DNA of 64,000 nt from Geothrix limicola (GCF_030268085.1 NZ_BSDE01000009.1:1-64000); one strand, 5' to 3'. Shown: positions 34,662-45,700, numbered from the stretch's first letter. Notes: a model not told the origin generated them from the letters alone. A program made the numbers and translations.

Positions 34662-35846
34662 TTGAGCTACAAGAAGAAGACCCGAAGGAAAGCAGTCAGG
34701 GACCAATTCGATATTCACCTTCAGGCTGAGCGCCTGATCGTGGACTTGGAAATCGAGTCCTCCGACCCCAATCAGGCAGAGGCTCTAGCGATCATCCGAC
34801 GATGCGGTTCGCTCGCTACAGCACAGGTAAGAGCCCTGCGATGGAAGAACAGCTATGGGAGGGAGGTCGGCACTATTGATGGGATCAACAAGTGCGGGGT
34901 CTCAGTCTGCCCCTTTTGCAACGGGGACCTTGTAGAGGCTGAGCAAGACCGCCTCTATGCGCGGTTCCAGGAGCTAAAGCAGTCGGGGCAATTGGAGAAC
35001 ACCACCACCTACTTTGGGATGTTCACTTGTGGGCATGGGAAAGGCGACAGCATTGCCGAGCTGGTAGCGCTTCTCAAAGGAGCCCACAAGAAATTCCATA
35101 TGATGCCAGGAGTAAGCCAAGCGATTGCTGGAGGGTTCTTTGCAATCGAATGCACAACGGGGATGGGTAAGAAGTATGGACCTCATCCGCACATTCAGTT
35201 CGTCTACACCTTTCGGGGGACGGACAGGAAGGCACATCAGAGGTTGCTTGAGCTGATGGAATCCGTGTTCCGAGCCTACATTGAAGCTCACAGCCTTGCG
35301 GTCCTTGGGGCACAGCGAACCGTCTCTTGGCGATGGAACTGGGTTAAGAATGAGGGCGAAGGAGATGTAGGGTTTTATGGAGTCACTGGTTCGAACTGGG
35401 ATCTTTTCCAGGAGATCACGAACGGCTTTGCAAAAGACGATGGGCTCTGCAGCGCCCTGGCTCCAGATGAGTTCGCGGAATTCTTCCTTTCGATGAAGGG
35501 AACGGGGTGGTTCGGCGCGTGCGGCTTCTGGAACTGCGATGCCGTAGAGCCTAACGAAAGCCGCCTGGAGGTTGTAGCGACCTTCACTCCCGAGCAGTGG
35601 AACCTGATGCCCCTTGAGGTGAAGCGGATTCTCCGCACCGTCGCCATGGACACGAAGCACTGGAGCGCCGAAGAAGTCGGCGAATACGCTGAGTTGGCAG
35701 TCCAGCAGCCACAGGGTAAGCCGATGGGTTCAGGTGTTCACTCTCGGTTCTTCAAGGACTTCCTGAAGATCAAGGGATGCGTTATCGGCGGCTTCTCCAG
35801 TCCATCCGGGCACGATCCCGAGACGGGGGCTTCGGGCGCAGCCTGA
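34662..35846 (+). CDS. rep: rolling-circle replication initiator (Rep_1-like)
   Basis: A 394-residue protein starting at TTG (GGAG eight bases before). Features of the pC194/pUB110 Rep_1 family are CGVSVCPFCNGDLVEAEQ, LKGAHKKFHMMPGVSQAIAG, and the HUH motif GPHPHIQFVYTF. The catalytic Tyr could be in YAELAVQQPQG but is not certain. It nicks the double-strand origin of a small plasmid. Its presence in a Tn7-like element points to a captured plasmid-type replicon. Confidence 0.7.
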   Translation: MSYKKKTRRKAVRDQFDIHLQAERLIVDLEIESSDPNQAEALAIIRRCGSLATAQVRALRWKNSYGREVGTIDGINKCGVSVCPFCNGDLVEAEQDRLYARFQELKQSGQLENTTTYFGMFTCGHGKGDSIAELVALLKGAHKKFHMMPGVSQAIAGGFFAIECTTGMGKKYGPHPHIQFVYTFRGTDRKAHQRLLELMESVFRAYIEAHSLAVLGAQRTVSWRWNWVKNEGEGDVGFYGVTGSNWDLFQEITNGFAKDDGLCSALAPDEFAEFFLSMKGTGWFGACGFWNCDAVEPNESRLEVVATFTPEQWNLMPLEVKRILRTVAMDTKHWSAEEVGEYAELAVQQPQGKPMGSGVHSRFFKDFLKIKGCVIGGFSSPSGHDPETGASGAA

Positions 35847-35883
35847 TACGAGGCATGAGGGCTATGCCTCAGGAAGACCACGA

Positions 35884-35909
35884 CCCCAGGGGACACCAAG
35901 CCTCTGGGG
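35884..35909 (+). terminator. terminator hairpin after rep
   Basis: CCCCAGGGG pairs with CCTCTGGGG (one mismatch) and TTGTTAG follows. A smaller hairpin GAGGCAT/ATGCCTC lies just before, at 35,850-35,870. It separates rep from the convergent GHKL gene. Confidence 0.6.
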
Positions 35910-35912
35910 TTG

Positions 35913-37964
35913 TTAGGTCGTCGGCAGTCCAAGCTTGTCGAAGAAGGCGCGGTTCCTTTCCTTCGCCGCGTTCACGAGCCGGTCAAAGGAGATGACTTCG
36001 ATGTAGGCGTTGTAGTTATCGTTGTAACCGAAGTATCCCATTTTATCGCTCGTGACCTTCAAGCCCTTCATCTTGCAGCGAGTTTGCATCGTCTGCGTCA
36101 GATCGGCGATCACATAGCAGAAGCCGGGAATCAGTTCAGAATTCGGGATTGGTCTACCCTTCACTGTCGTCACTTCTCCGCGCCGCACCCGTTCCAGGTA
36201 GCCCAACGCCTGTTCGATAGGATCCTTGTCTTCGCCTTCGCGGGCATCGTTCCGGAATGGTCTCTTCAACTCGATGACAGTGATGGTTGCGAGTGGGACG
36301 CTTGCACCTTCTGCAACTAGGAGCGGGTTGTCATACACATTCAATGCAAGGATGTCGGGCTCCTTTGTTGCCTCAGATCCCGTGACCGGCATGGAGCTTA
36401 TGGTTTTGTCAGACGCGAGGTAGTTATGGAAGGTCAGCCTCTCATCAATCAGCCAAAGGTTGCACTGATTGGGGTCCATCTCAGTCGAATCGAGCCCCAT
36501 CGGGACAATGAGCTTATGAATGAGTTCTTCACGAGCCACACTTCCGTCTTCCTTGCGGGCAATCGCCTTCTCCAGCAGGTCGAGAATCACCTTCCTGTGG
36601 GAGACATAGCTTGCTAGGTCGGATTTCTTGATGTCCTCTATCGTGCTTAGGTAGCTATCAACTCGCCGCTGGTAGTCGCCCAGGCTCTCGATGTCCTTCG
36701 GGATCATGATGTCGTGCCCGTCGGCGAGCATTTTGTTCTCGATCTCAGTCAGGCACTTGTGCAAGTGGACATCAAGATCCTTGTTGGGCATCTCAGGGTC
36801 GATGTTCAGCTTGTCGGCGGACAATCTCGGAATGATTGACTTATACCTCGGGGCACTGGTGTTGACGAACTCATCAACCCTTTCTCTTACAAGGCGCTTG
36901 TTCTCTTGAAGCAACGGGGACAGGTGCGATTCCACCGCGCCAAGGATCGCCTTCCGAATATCACCCATCGATATTTCGACATCAGCGAACATTCCATCAC
37001 GGACCTCATCGATGGTCAGATCCGTGCGATCAGCTCGGACATTGGCATCAAGGAACTCGGACCGCACATAGCAGCCATAGATGAAGGTGCCATTTTCGTC
37101 AGTGATCTTGCCGTAAAGCCCATTGATCTTGCCGTTGATCGGCTCTTCCTTCACTACCCGGTTGGCAGCACAGTAGGCGATTTTGTGGGTCTGAGCTGAA
37201 CTGACATGCAGTTTCACATGGGTCAACTCGAAGTCGATCCCCTTGATCTGGATGTCCTCTACCTTCGTCGAATCCGCCATGTGGGCTTCATACACTTCTT
37301 CGAGTCCAATAGACTCATCACCATCGATGATTCGAATCGATGGGGCACCACCGGGGCGAACGAAATACCAAAGGCAATGCTCGAAGAGCGCCCGTGCAAT
37401 GGTGTCGATGGTCTTGAAGGAAGCTTCTCTATAAGTCTTCTCGAACCCGTGGAGGTGAACTGCGGTCTTCCGTTCGTCAGCATCCCCTGCCGGATTGTCG
37501 GAATGCGCGAAAATCGCGTTCTTATCATCGAAGCTGAACTTCTTTCGTCGCTTCTTCGATTCCCCGTCCAGGTAGACGCTATCGACATAAACCTTATCGA
37601 AGGCTTTCAGCCATAGCAGGCGTCCAACGCCCCTGCATCCCTGTGCTGCTTTGTGTTCACTATCCAAGGTTTCGAAGGACACATAGTTCTTTGAATCGAA
37701 CCCAACGCCGTTATCGACCACCCGGAAACCGAGGATTTTCGCGGTGGCATCAGGACCGCGCTTCTTTGGCTTTCCATCGTATGGCAAAGATGGTGGGTCA
37801 TCCCGGATGATCTCAACCGTGATCTCTCCCTTATCAGTCGGGATCTCTGCCTCTTCGAGAGCCTGGATGGAGTTCACGACCGCCTCGAAGAGCGGCATCA
37901 AGCCATGGCTCTTAGGTAGGTCTGTGTTACGAAGCCGACCTTTGAGGTTCGTTTCAAGAGCCAT
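35913..37964 (-). CDS. GHKL (HSP90-like) ATPase with nuclease-like C-terminus
   Basis: A 683-residue protein. The GHKL ATP pocket is complete: FEAVVNSIQALEE (N-box, about residues 26-38), FRVVDNGVGFDS (G1, about 80-90) and GCRGVGRLLWLKAFDKVYVD (lid/G2, about 107-125). A conserved ADRTDLTIDE follows. The C-terminus has TVIELKRPFRNDAREGE at about residue 563, a PD-(D/E)xK-type E-x-K, then DPIEQALGYLERVRRGE. MutL/HSP90-type ATPases with nucleases occur in several defence systems, but I match no named one. It is solitary; the neighbours are convergent or separate. Confidence 0.75.
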   Translation of the reverse strand: MALETNLKGRLRNTDLPKSHGLMPLFEAVVNSIQALEEAEIPTDKGEITVEIIRDDPPSLPYDGKPKKRGPDATAKILGFRVVDNGVGFDSKNYVSFETLDSEHKAAQGCRGVGRLLWLKAFDKVYVDSVYLDGESKKRRKKFSFDDKNAIFAHSDNPAGDADERKTAVHLHGFEKTYREASFKTIDTIARALFEHCLWYFVRPGGAPSIRIIDGDESIGLEEVYEAHMADSTKVEDIQIKGIDFELTHVKLHVSSAQTHKIAYCAANRVVKEEPINGKINGLYGKITDENGTFIYGCYVRSEFLDANVRADRTDLTIDEVRDGMFADVEISMGDIRKAILGAVESHLSPLLQENKRLVRERVDEFVNTSAPRYKSIIPRLSADKLNIDPEMPNKDLDVHLHKCLTEIENKMLADGHDIMIPKDIESLGDYQRRVDSYLSTIEDIKKSDLASYVSHRKVILDLLEKAIARKEDGSVAREELIHKLIVPMGLDSTEMDPNQCNLWLIDERLTFHNYLASDKTISSMPVTGSEATKEPDILALNVYDNPLLVAEGASVPLATITVIELKRPFRNDAREGEDKDPIEQALGYLERVRRGEVTTVKGRPIPNSELIPGFCYVIADLTQTMQTRCKMKGLKVTSDKMGYFGYNDNYNAYIEVISFDRLVNAAKERNRAFFDKLGLPTT

Positions 37965-38037
37965 GGTGGGACCTCATCGAAGGGACCGAATGCTCAGGCA
38001 GTATGCAGTGCTTTGTTCATGCAAAGGACATGAAGCC

Positions 38038-38544
38038 CTATTCTTCCTTTGGAGTCGGATACGCTTTTTTCTGAAAAGCCGCTTCTATCGCGTCTTTTTG
38101 TAACTCCAAAATGTTTTTAATAGCATCCGAAAAAGCATGACGCTTTAGCTTAAAAATTCTTCCGCCAACCGAAACCCGGTCCAGTGGTCTATCCATCATA
38201 ATGAGAATTTTTGATTTATTTTTTACCCCAATAATCACCAATCGACCATCCATAGAAGCGTTAGAAACGCTTTGGAAATCCGACTCATTATATAGCGTCA
38301 GGAGCCTTTCTCTTTCTTCGGATGCAACCTCAACCACAACGCCCATTTTTTCTATTTTTTCAGGACTTGGAGAGTGACTGAACATTACATGAAATGGAAC
38401 AACAATCACTTTTTCAAACGAATCGACTTTTACTTTGCTAGAGGCGGTTAAGTCCCCTCCCCCAAAAACCAAAATCAATCCAAATATGAACCCAGCTCGA
38501 AACGGTGAACAGAGATTGAGTTTTTTCACTTTCCCCTCCCTCAA
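38038..38544 (-). CDS. candidate immunity protein of the split RHS system
   Basis: A 168-residue exported protein. Signal peptide LCSPFRAGFIFGLILVFGGG; the mature part runs KVIVVPFHVMFSHSPSPEKI, RLVIIGVKNKSKILIMMDRP and GGRIFKLKRHAFSDAIKNIL. The gene starts 23 bases after the RHS-tip stop, the usual immunity position. Its order (a PF-H/R strand, paired strands, closing amphipathic helix) loosely parallels the protein at 25,634. Export fits a toxin that acts outside the cytoplasm. Confidence 0.6.
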   Translation of the reverse strand: MREGKVKKLNLCSPFRAGFIFGLILVFGGGDLTASSKVKVDSFEKVIVVPFHVMFSHSPSPEKIEKMGVVVEVASEERERLLTLYNESDFQSVSNASMDGRLVIIGVKNKSKILIMMDRPLDRVSVGGRIFKLKRHAFSDAIKNILELQKDAIEAAFQKKAYPTPKEE

Positions 38545-38567
38545 GGATTGAGACTATAGAGCGATTA

Positions 38568-41500
38568 CTACCTGCCCTTGTCCTCCAGCTTTTTCTTGCT
38601 TGTGGCATCAACCTGCTCTTTTCCGCGAACAGGCGTTCGACTAGTCGGTCCTTTAACCTTTACATCACGACCGAGATGATTGGTTCGAGTTGGCTCACCA
38701 AGCTGTTTATTACCGGGTGTTTCTACCTGAGTGATATTACGCTTCTCCTCTGCCCTTTGATAAGCATTGGGCAGGTCTGTTTGCGCGTTCTTATCATACT
38801 CTTTTGGGTGCTCTAATTCTTCAGCTCGATGACCTAATTCATGCCCTAAGGTGACAGCTGGAGACTGAATCTGACCTGTATCTTGCCCACGATCATTCTG
38901 GAGCATGGTCCCATTAGTAGGGTCCCAGGCAATGCTCTTTCCACCTTGGTCACCGCGCGTAGATCCCTCTTCGATAAAAACCCAGGTGACTTGCTTCGAA
39001 GATTCGACAGTTTGAATTGCCTTCGCATAGACATCAGATTTATTCAGATAGTTAATCGCCGCGCCAGCTGTTCTTTGGACAAGAGGGTCATTCTTTGCTA
39101 AGGCAACGGAATTTCCGTTAATAACAGTCGCGTATTTAATTTCCATTCCATTCGGATCAAAGTTCATAGTCGGGTTGTTCTGAACATACGAGTAAATATT
39201 CCAGCTCTGCGTCTCTTCAAAATGCTGGTCTCGCGCCGGGTCAGGGCTTAGGAACCTGCCATACCAGGGGGCGTAGAAGCGAGCCTGCATGTAGATGAGC
39301 CCAGAGGGATCCGTCTGTTCGTGATTGGTGAAGCCCTTCGCGAACTTGGAAGCATCCGCAGGAGACATGAGTGATTCCCCAAAAGGAAGGTACTTCTGCT
39401 CGCCTTCGAGGGCCCCGGTTGGTCCAACAAGGTACCTGGGGCTTCCCAGGTGATCAACCATGGTGACGTGTGTCCCCTGGGTGTCAACTTCCGCCACCTC
39501 CTTGGCACCGACGTAGAGGATGTCCTTTTTCCATTTCAACACCCAGGCTTTCACTGTCACGCGAGCGCTGGCCGATTCCTGATAGGCCCCGTTCGTCACG
39601 GTTAAAGTGTAATCCGTGGTGGTCGTGACGGGGCCTACGACAACACCTACGCCGTTTCTCACGATGATATTTCCAGGGTTCAGCACACCCGTACCAGCCG
39701 CAAAGGACGGAGTAAGGGTCGCCATGTGCCCCGAAGGCACCGTGGTTGCACCCGCCAAGCTCACGCTAAGGCCTACCACGGTCACCTGAGTACTCGCTTG
39801 GGCCTGAGGGAACGCCGCGCTGGTGGCTGTCACAGTGTAGGGACCACCAATCGTCGTAGCGGTGAAAAGGCCATTGCCATCGATCGTTCCACCACCTGAA
39901 ACATACCAAGTCACAGCCGAGTTCCCCGCCCCATTCGCCGTCGCGCTGAATTGGAGCTGACCTCCGTTATTTACGGTAGAACCTTGAGGACCCGGAGTAG
40001 AAACACTGACGACGGTTACCGTGGCACTCTTTGTCGGCTCGGTATACCCACCATTCGTAACCGTCAGGGTGTAAGTTGTGGTGCTGCTCAAGGGACCTAC
40101 AGTCACTCCTACTCCGCTCGTCACGGGGCGGTTACCCGGATTCAAGACGGCATTACCCGCAGAAAAACTCGGGGTGAGGGTGGCTGAGCCACCGCTGACA
40201 ACCGTAGTGGCACCCGCCAGATTCCCACTCAGACTAAGTACTGTTACTTGGGTGCTCGAACTGACCAGGGGATTGGCCACACTGGCAGCAGTCACCGTAT
40301 ATGGACCACCTACAGTCGTAGCCGTGAAAAGACCATTGCCATCGATCGTTCCACCACCCGAAACAGACCATGTCACCGAGGTATTCGCGGCTCCGGTCAC
40401 GCTCGTGGAGAACAGAAGGTTATTGCCAGCATAAACCGGTCCACTCGGAGCGGTCGGGGTTGCAACTGTGATTGGAGATACGACCACGGTGGCGCTGGCG
40501 GATTTGCTTTGGTCCTGTTGACTGGTGGCCGTCACGGTGTAATTCCCATCCACAACAGGGGCGGTGTAGATCCCATTGCTGTAAGTCCCACCCGTGGTGC
40601 TCCACGTCACGCTCGGATTCACACCACCAAGCCCGACAGCCGTGGCGGTCAGAGGGGTTGACTCTCCCGCCTTCAGGTTCAGGGTGGTCTTAGAGAGGTT
40701 TACCCCTGTGACGACTGAATTAACCGTCACCTGCGTGCTCGCACTCTTTGTCGGGTCCGCCGCACTGGTGGCAGTCACCGTGTATGTTCCTGCGGTTGTG
40801 GCAGAGAATAAACCGCTTCCGTTGATGGTTTGGCCGCCTGAGACGGACCAGGTCACGGCCCCATTGGCCGCTCCACTCACTGAGGAGGTGTATTGCAGGG
40901 AACTCCCAGCGTTCACGCTGCCGTTTACCGGTGTCGGGGTCCCGACTGCGATGGTGGCAACGGTCACGCTGGCTGTTGCCGACTTGCTCGCGTCCTGCGC
41001 GCTCGTCGCAGTGACGTTGTAGGTCCCTGCAGCAATGGGCGCCGTGTACGTGCCATTGCTGATGCTTCCACCCGTCGTGCTCCAAGTTACGGCGGGGTTG
41101 ACGCCCCCAATTCCTGTGGCCGACGCGGTAAAGGTGTAACTACCACCTGCCAAGGCATTCACCGTGGTTGGGGAGAGGTTCACGCCCGTGACAACGGAAT
41201 TGACCGTCACTTGGGTACTGGCGCTCTTTGAGGGATCCGCCACGCTGGTGGCCGTCACGGTGAAAGTGCCTCCGGAGTTCGCACTAAACAACCCGCTTCC
41301 GTTGATGGTGCACCCTGCGTTCGTGGACCAAGTCACACCTGTGTTGACGGCTCCGGTTACCACCGCGGAGAACTGAAGGGTGTTGCCGGCATTCACGGAT
41401 CCATTTGTGGGAGTGGGGGTCGCGACGACAATCGGAGAAACGGTCACGGTCGCCCTTGTTGACTTGCTCGAATCCTGCACGCTCGTGGCGGTGACGTAGT

Positions 41501-42716
41501 ATGTTCCCGCAGCAATTGGCGCAGTGTAAGCTCCGTTGCTGACGCTGCCCCCAGTGGCACTCCAGGTCACAGAGGTATTGTTCCCTCCGAGCCCATTGGC
41601 GGAAGCCGTGAAGGTGGTTCCTTCACCAGCCCTAAGCGCCACAGTGGTCGGGTTGATGGATACCCCTGTCACCACGGAATTGACAGTCACCGACGTGCTC
41701 GCGCTTTTCGAAGCATCCGCCACGCTGGTGGCCGTCACGGTGTATGTGCCTGCCGTGGCCGCGGTGAATAGTCCGCTGCCACTGATGCTTCCACCACCCG
41801 AAACAGACCAGTACACGCCCGAATTCACCGCACCACTCGCAGTGGATGTGAACTGAAGAGCATTTCCGGCATTCACAGATGCGTTGACCGGCGTCGGTGT
41901 TGCCACGGATACGGAAGCAACAGTGATCGAGGCCGCGGCTGTTTTAGTTGGGTCCTCAATGCTTTGTGCAGATACGGTAAAATTCCCAGAGGATGTTGCC
42001 GTGTAAGATCCACCGCTATTTATGGATCCTCCAGACGCAGACCAGGTCACTCCTTGATTTGCAGGCGTCACATTTGCGCTGAAGGTTCTCGTTTCCCCTA
42101 GCAACAAGCTCGCTGATGTGGGGCTGACGGAGACACTCACCGTGTAGACATTGACCGTCACGGAGCCTGTCACGCTTCCACCAGCATTTGAGGCCGTCAG
42201 CACATACTGAGCTGTTGTGGTCGGGCTGACCACCTTCGACGTGGCACCAGTGACGGAACCAACGCCTTGGGAAATACTCAAACTTGTGGCGTTCGTCGTG
42301 GACCAAGCAAGCGTCGTTGAGGTTCCATTTCTGATCGAATTTGGGGTTGCAGTGAAGGTCCCAATGGTCGGGGGCGCGACAATATACAGAGTGATCTGAG
42401 CAGTCGAAGTGGAGTACCCAGTACCGCTGGCTTTAAAGGTCACCAGATATGTCCCAGGTGATGAGTAAGCATGGGCGGGGTTTTGCAAAGACGAAGAAAC
42501 ACCATCACCAAAGGTCCAGGTGAAAGATGTCCCCATGTCCGTGTTGCCGGTGAAATTAATCGTTTGGCCCGTCCAGTAGGTTTGGTTGGTCCATGGGTAT
42601 CCAATAGACGCCCCTGCTGGTGGGGAATTGATTGGCCTCGCCCATAGCGACCCAGTGATGAGACTCACCACACACACAAGATTCCGGAGCGCCTTGATCA
42701 TTGAATGCATGGTCAT
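38568..42716 (-). CDS. RHS tip subunit: signal peptide, PKD and Ig-like repeats, RHS core end, HExxH toxin
   Basis: A 1,382-residue protein. It starts with a signal peptide (LVCVVSLITGSLWARP). A PKD-type domain (FTWTFGDGVSSSLQNPAHAY) follows. Then come many Ig-like (Big) domains in alternating pairs up to about residue 1,050, such as VTATSVADPSKSASTQVTVN. The RHS core end begins at ILYVGAKEVAEVDTQG (DHLGSPRYLVG, YLPFGES, FYAPWYGRFLSPDP). The tip has LGHELGHRAEE at about residue 1,294, a zinc-protease motif. Its ATG lies three bases after the body gene's TAG. Confidence 0.82.
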   Translation of the reverse strand: MTMHSMIKALRNLVCVVSLITGSLWARPINSPPAGASIGYPWTNQTYWTGQTINFTGNTDMGTSFTWTFGDGVSSSLQNPAHAYSSPGTYLVTFKASGTGYSTSTAQITLYIVAPPTIGTFTATPNSIRNGTSTTLAWSTTNATSLSISQGVGSVTGATSKVVSPTTTAQYVLTASNAGGSVTGSVTVNVYTVSVSVSPTSASLLLGETRTFSANVTPANQGVTWSASGGSINSGGSYTATSSGNFTVSAQSIEDPTKTAAASITVASVSVATPTPVNASVNAGNALQFTSTASGAVNSGVYWSVSGGGSISGSGLFTAATAGTYTVTATSVADASKSASTSVTVNSVVTGVSINPTTVALRAGEGTTFTASANGLGGNNTSVTWSATGGSVSNGAYTAPIAAGTYYVTATSVQDSSKSTRATVTVSPIVVATPTPTNGSVNAGNTLQFSAVVTGAVNTGVTWSTNAGCTINGSGLFSANSGGTFTVTATSVADPSKSASTQVTVNSVVTGVNLSPTTVNALAGGSYTFTASATGIGGVNPAVTWSTTGGSISNGTYTAPIAAGTYNVTATSAQDASKSATASVTVATIAVGTPTPVNGSVNAGSSLQYTSSVSGAANGAVTWSVSGGQTINGSGLFSATTAGTYTVTATSAADPTKSASTQVTVNSVVTGVNLSKTTLNLKAGESTPLTATAVGLGGVNPSVTWSTTGGTYSNGIYTAPVVDGNYTVTATSQQDQSKSASATVVVSPITVATPTAPSGPVYAGNNLLFSTSVTGAANTSVTWSVSGGGTIDGNGLFTATTVGGPYTVTAASVANPLVSSSTQVTVLSLSGNLAGATTVVSGGSATLTPSFSAGNAVLNPGNRPVTSGVGVTVGPLSSTTTYTLTVTNGGYTEPTKSATVTVVSVSTPGPQGSTVNNGGQLQFSATANGAGNSAVTWYVSGGGTIDGNGLFTATTIGGPYTVTATSAAFPQAQASTQVTVVGLSVSLAGATTVPSGHMATLTPSFAAGTGVLNPGNIIVRNGVGVVVGPVTTTTDYTLTVTNGAYQESASARVTVKAWVLKWKKDILYVGAKEVAEVDTQGTHVTMVDHLGSPRYLVGPTGALEGEQKYLPFGESLMSPADASKFAKGFTNHEQTDPSGLIYMQARFYAPWYGRFLSPDPARDQHFEETQSWNIYSYVQNNPTMNFDPNGMEIKYATVINGNSVALAKNDPLVQRTAGAAINYLNKSDVYAKAIQTVESSKQVTWVFIEEGSTRGDQGGKSIAWDPTNGTMLQNDRGQDTGQIQSPAVTLGHELGHRAEELEHPKEYDKNAQTDLPNAYQRAEEKRNITQVETPGNKQLGEPTRTNHLGRDVKVKGPTSRTPVRGKEQVDATSKKKLEDKGR

Positions 42717-42719
42717 GGT

Positions 42720-45700
42720 CTACTCCGCCTCCAGCTCGTATTCGGACGTGAGTTGCCGTGCCTCGTTATATATTTGGTACTTCTTTTTCTGCAGATTCTG
42801 AATGGCCACTGGTCCTTGGTAGACTTCCACCATGACCCGAAGCCCCTGATCGTCGTATGTGTAGACTTCCGTCGTATTCAGAATGGAATCCGACATCGTC
42901 TTCACTCGCCCAAGGGCGTCGTAAGTCATACTCAGTGCCTGGGTGCTATCTCCGATTAATTTGTATAAACCGGTAAGATTCCCTTGGAGATCGTACTGCG
43001 CACCCGTCGCTGCGCCGTTGCTTGCATACGCGGGAAGTTGATTATTTCCGCTTAAAGCGGCATCCAACGGATTAAAAGTATAGGTCTGAGCTTTCGACGT
43101 AGTATCCGTCGTGGCCTGATTCACATCTGGAGGAGTTGCACCCGCCGCCCAATTAAGAACCATCTTTGAGTTCAGGCCGGTTCGATTCCCAAACGAGTCA
43201 TATGCAAATTGCTGCATGACTCCGTGATTTTCATGGCCACTGGATGTATCCCATGGATCGCGCACGTACGCAGTTGTGAGTCTCCCGAGAGCGTCATAGA
43301 AGAACCAATCTTCTGTGTCATTCGTCATTCGTCCGGCAGAATCGTAGGTGTAGGTCCACGTTTTTGTAAATGCAGAAGGAATGACATGAGACATGGTCTT
43401 CAGGCGCACCTGATCACTATCGTAACCATAGGTACTGAATGCATTGTTTGCGTACGTAATATTGGTAAGGCCCCAGTGGATTGGGTCGTAAAATAGTGAG
43501 GCCAGATTACTGCCTCCAAACCCCGTCCAGTTTGGGAGTCCTTTCGCTTCATCGTAGGTAAATGATTGCGTGCTGCCGTCTGGATAAGTACGACTCGCGA
43601 TAAAACCATAGTTATTTGCGTCGTACCCAATTCCTTGTGTGAATGGTGGCAGTCCATCGATGGTGTAGTTGAGATCCGAAAGGCGTCCATTGAGACCCCG
43701 ATAGTGCAGGGATCTCGTTACGCCGCGTATCATTTCCGTCGCCGTCGTCAGTTTTCCATTAGAGGATCCGTGCCCTAATTCATCGTAGGCAAGACCGAAA
43801 TTTACCGTCCCATCTGCGCTGATGATGCTTGTGGCACGCCCAAGAGAGTCATAGTTCGTCGTTACAGATCGACCGTTGTAATCCGTGGTCTGGGCTTTCC
43901 CGTGAATCGTGAAATCGGAATAGGTCGTCGTACCGCTTTCTGGTTGAGTCAGCTGGTACAACCAACCCATACCGTTATAGGCCCAATTACGAACCTGTGT
44001 TCCAGAGGTTCCCGCTTGTGTCACCTTGGTGACGCGCCCGGCTTGGTCATAGTAATAGCTTGTACCTTGACCTAGCGCATCTGTTACACCAGCTAGCTGA
44101 CCCAATCCATCATAAATAAACTGGGTTTCGATACCGCCATGGACTACACGTTTCTTGGGCCCCTCATAATAGTAATGCACCACTTCGCCGTTTGGATCTG
44201 TTACGGTGCCAACGCGGCCCTGATTATCGTACTGGTATTGAGTGCCACTCGTTCCTCCCCATACGGATTCGAGGAGTTTTCTACCTTCGTAGTCATACTG
44301 GAATGTTTGACTGCCCCCCTGCCGATCCGTCTTAACCAACTCACCAAACCCGTTGTAGTGGTACGTCATCTGTTGCGCACCATGTGTAACCACAGCCGTG
44401 AGTAAATCCGGATAAGTTATTTCCGTCGACACCTCTGGAACCACCTGGACAGAGGAAAGCCTTCCGACGGCGTCCCACTGAATGGACGTGGTTTCCGAGT
44501 TGGCGCCGGTTTGTTGAGTAGGGCGACCAAACGAATCATGGATTTCTTCCACTGACCAATTCACCCCCAGAGGAGTGATTTTATTAACAAGCCCGTAAGT
44601 ATCAAACTCGTGAGATATTCCATATTGGCCAGATAGTGCCAAGTTCGAACTGGTCTGGGTGACACTTGTAGGATCTGGAAGACCTCCCGTATAGACATAA
44701 GAGGTGTCTACTTCTGGTGTTCCTCCTTGATTCACAGTTGCCTGATGGAGGCTGTTGTCAGCATTGTATGTGAAATTCACTGCAGGCTGTCCAGGCTTCT
44801 GCTCGCTAAGCTTGCGGCCCAGGAACCAATTCGCCCAATCGGATTCATAGGACCGGCTGATAGTCCTAATTAACGGTGAATCACCGAAATCAGCAGTAAG
44901 AGTTTGAGTCTTCCATCCACCGCCGCTCGCATCCCAATCTCCGCGAGATTCAATTCGATGGCGCACCGCCCAATTAGGGCCATCTTTCTCCCAGGTCTCT
45001 TGCCTAGTTGAATAAGGAGCATTCCCCAAAGTGGCAGCTGGACTATAAGCAGTCACAAAATTCCAATAAGGGTTGACCCAGTTTGATCCTACGGCAAAGC
45101 GACTAGCCTCCCCATCAGGGGTTCCAGGAGTTCCAACCAAGGGGGCTCCAAACTGAGTCACCCTGTAGGCCGTGCTCTGCCCTGGAACAGCGGTAAGATC
45201 CGATCTCCAATCCATACCCGGAGAATAGGTACGTTCATCCACTGGTTGATGCTTCAAGTGGGCGAGGGATTGATAATTATTCGAAGGGGTCGAGAGACTA
45301 ATCTGAGTTCCATTAATTGGTTCCGCAAACCGTGTCGTGATCACGTGTCCATCCGGATGTGTAACCGCCACCCAAAATGCCGTGCTGGTCCAGAACGGGC
45401 CGCTTGGACGGCTCGAATCAGGAATAGGTACCACCCGCTCATATGAGGTGGTTCGTGTCTGCCCACCCATCGTCAAGTCCTGATCGGCCACCAGAGAGAC
45501 GCCACCAGCCGTATAGATGTCCGTTAAGACAGGATCGATAAGGTATGCCATCACCGCTGGAGGTCGCCGATACTTGTATGGCTGCCAAGTGAAAGTCTGC
45601 TTGCGATTCGGAAAAGTTAGGGATTTCAGCGTGACCGGTATGAACATATTGATTGGGTCTGAGCATGCCACTGCGTAGTCGAATTGGACGTACTCACCCG

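Noticed and set aside
38568-42716. A repeat array that could be taken for CRISPR or a satellite
   Set aside because: The repeats keep an open frame and encode Ig-like domains.
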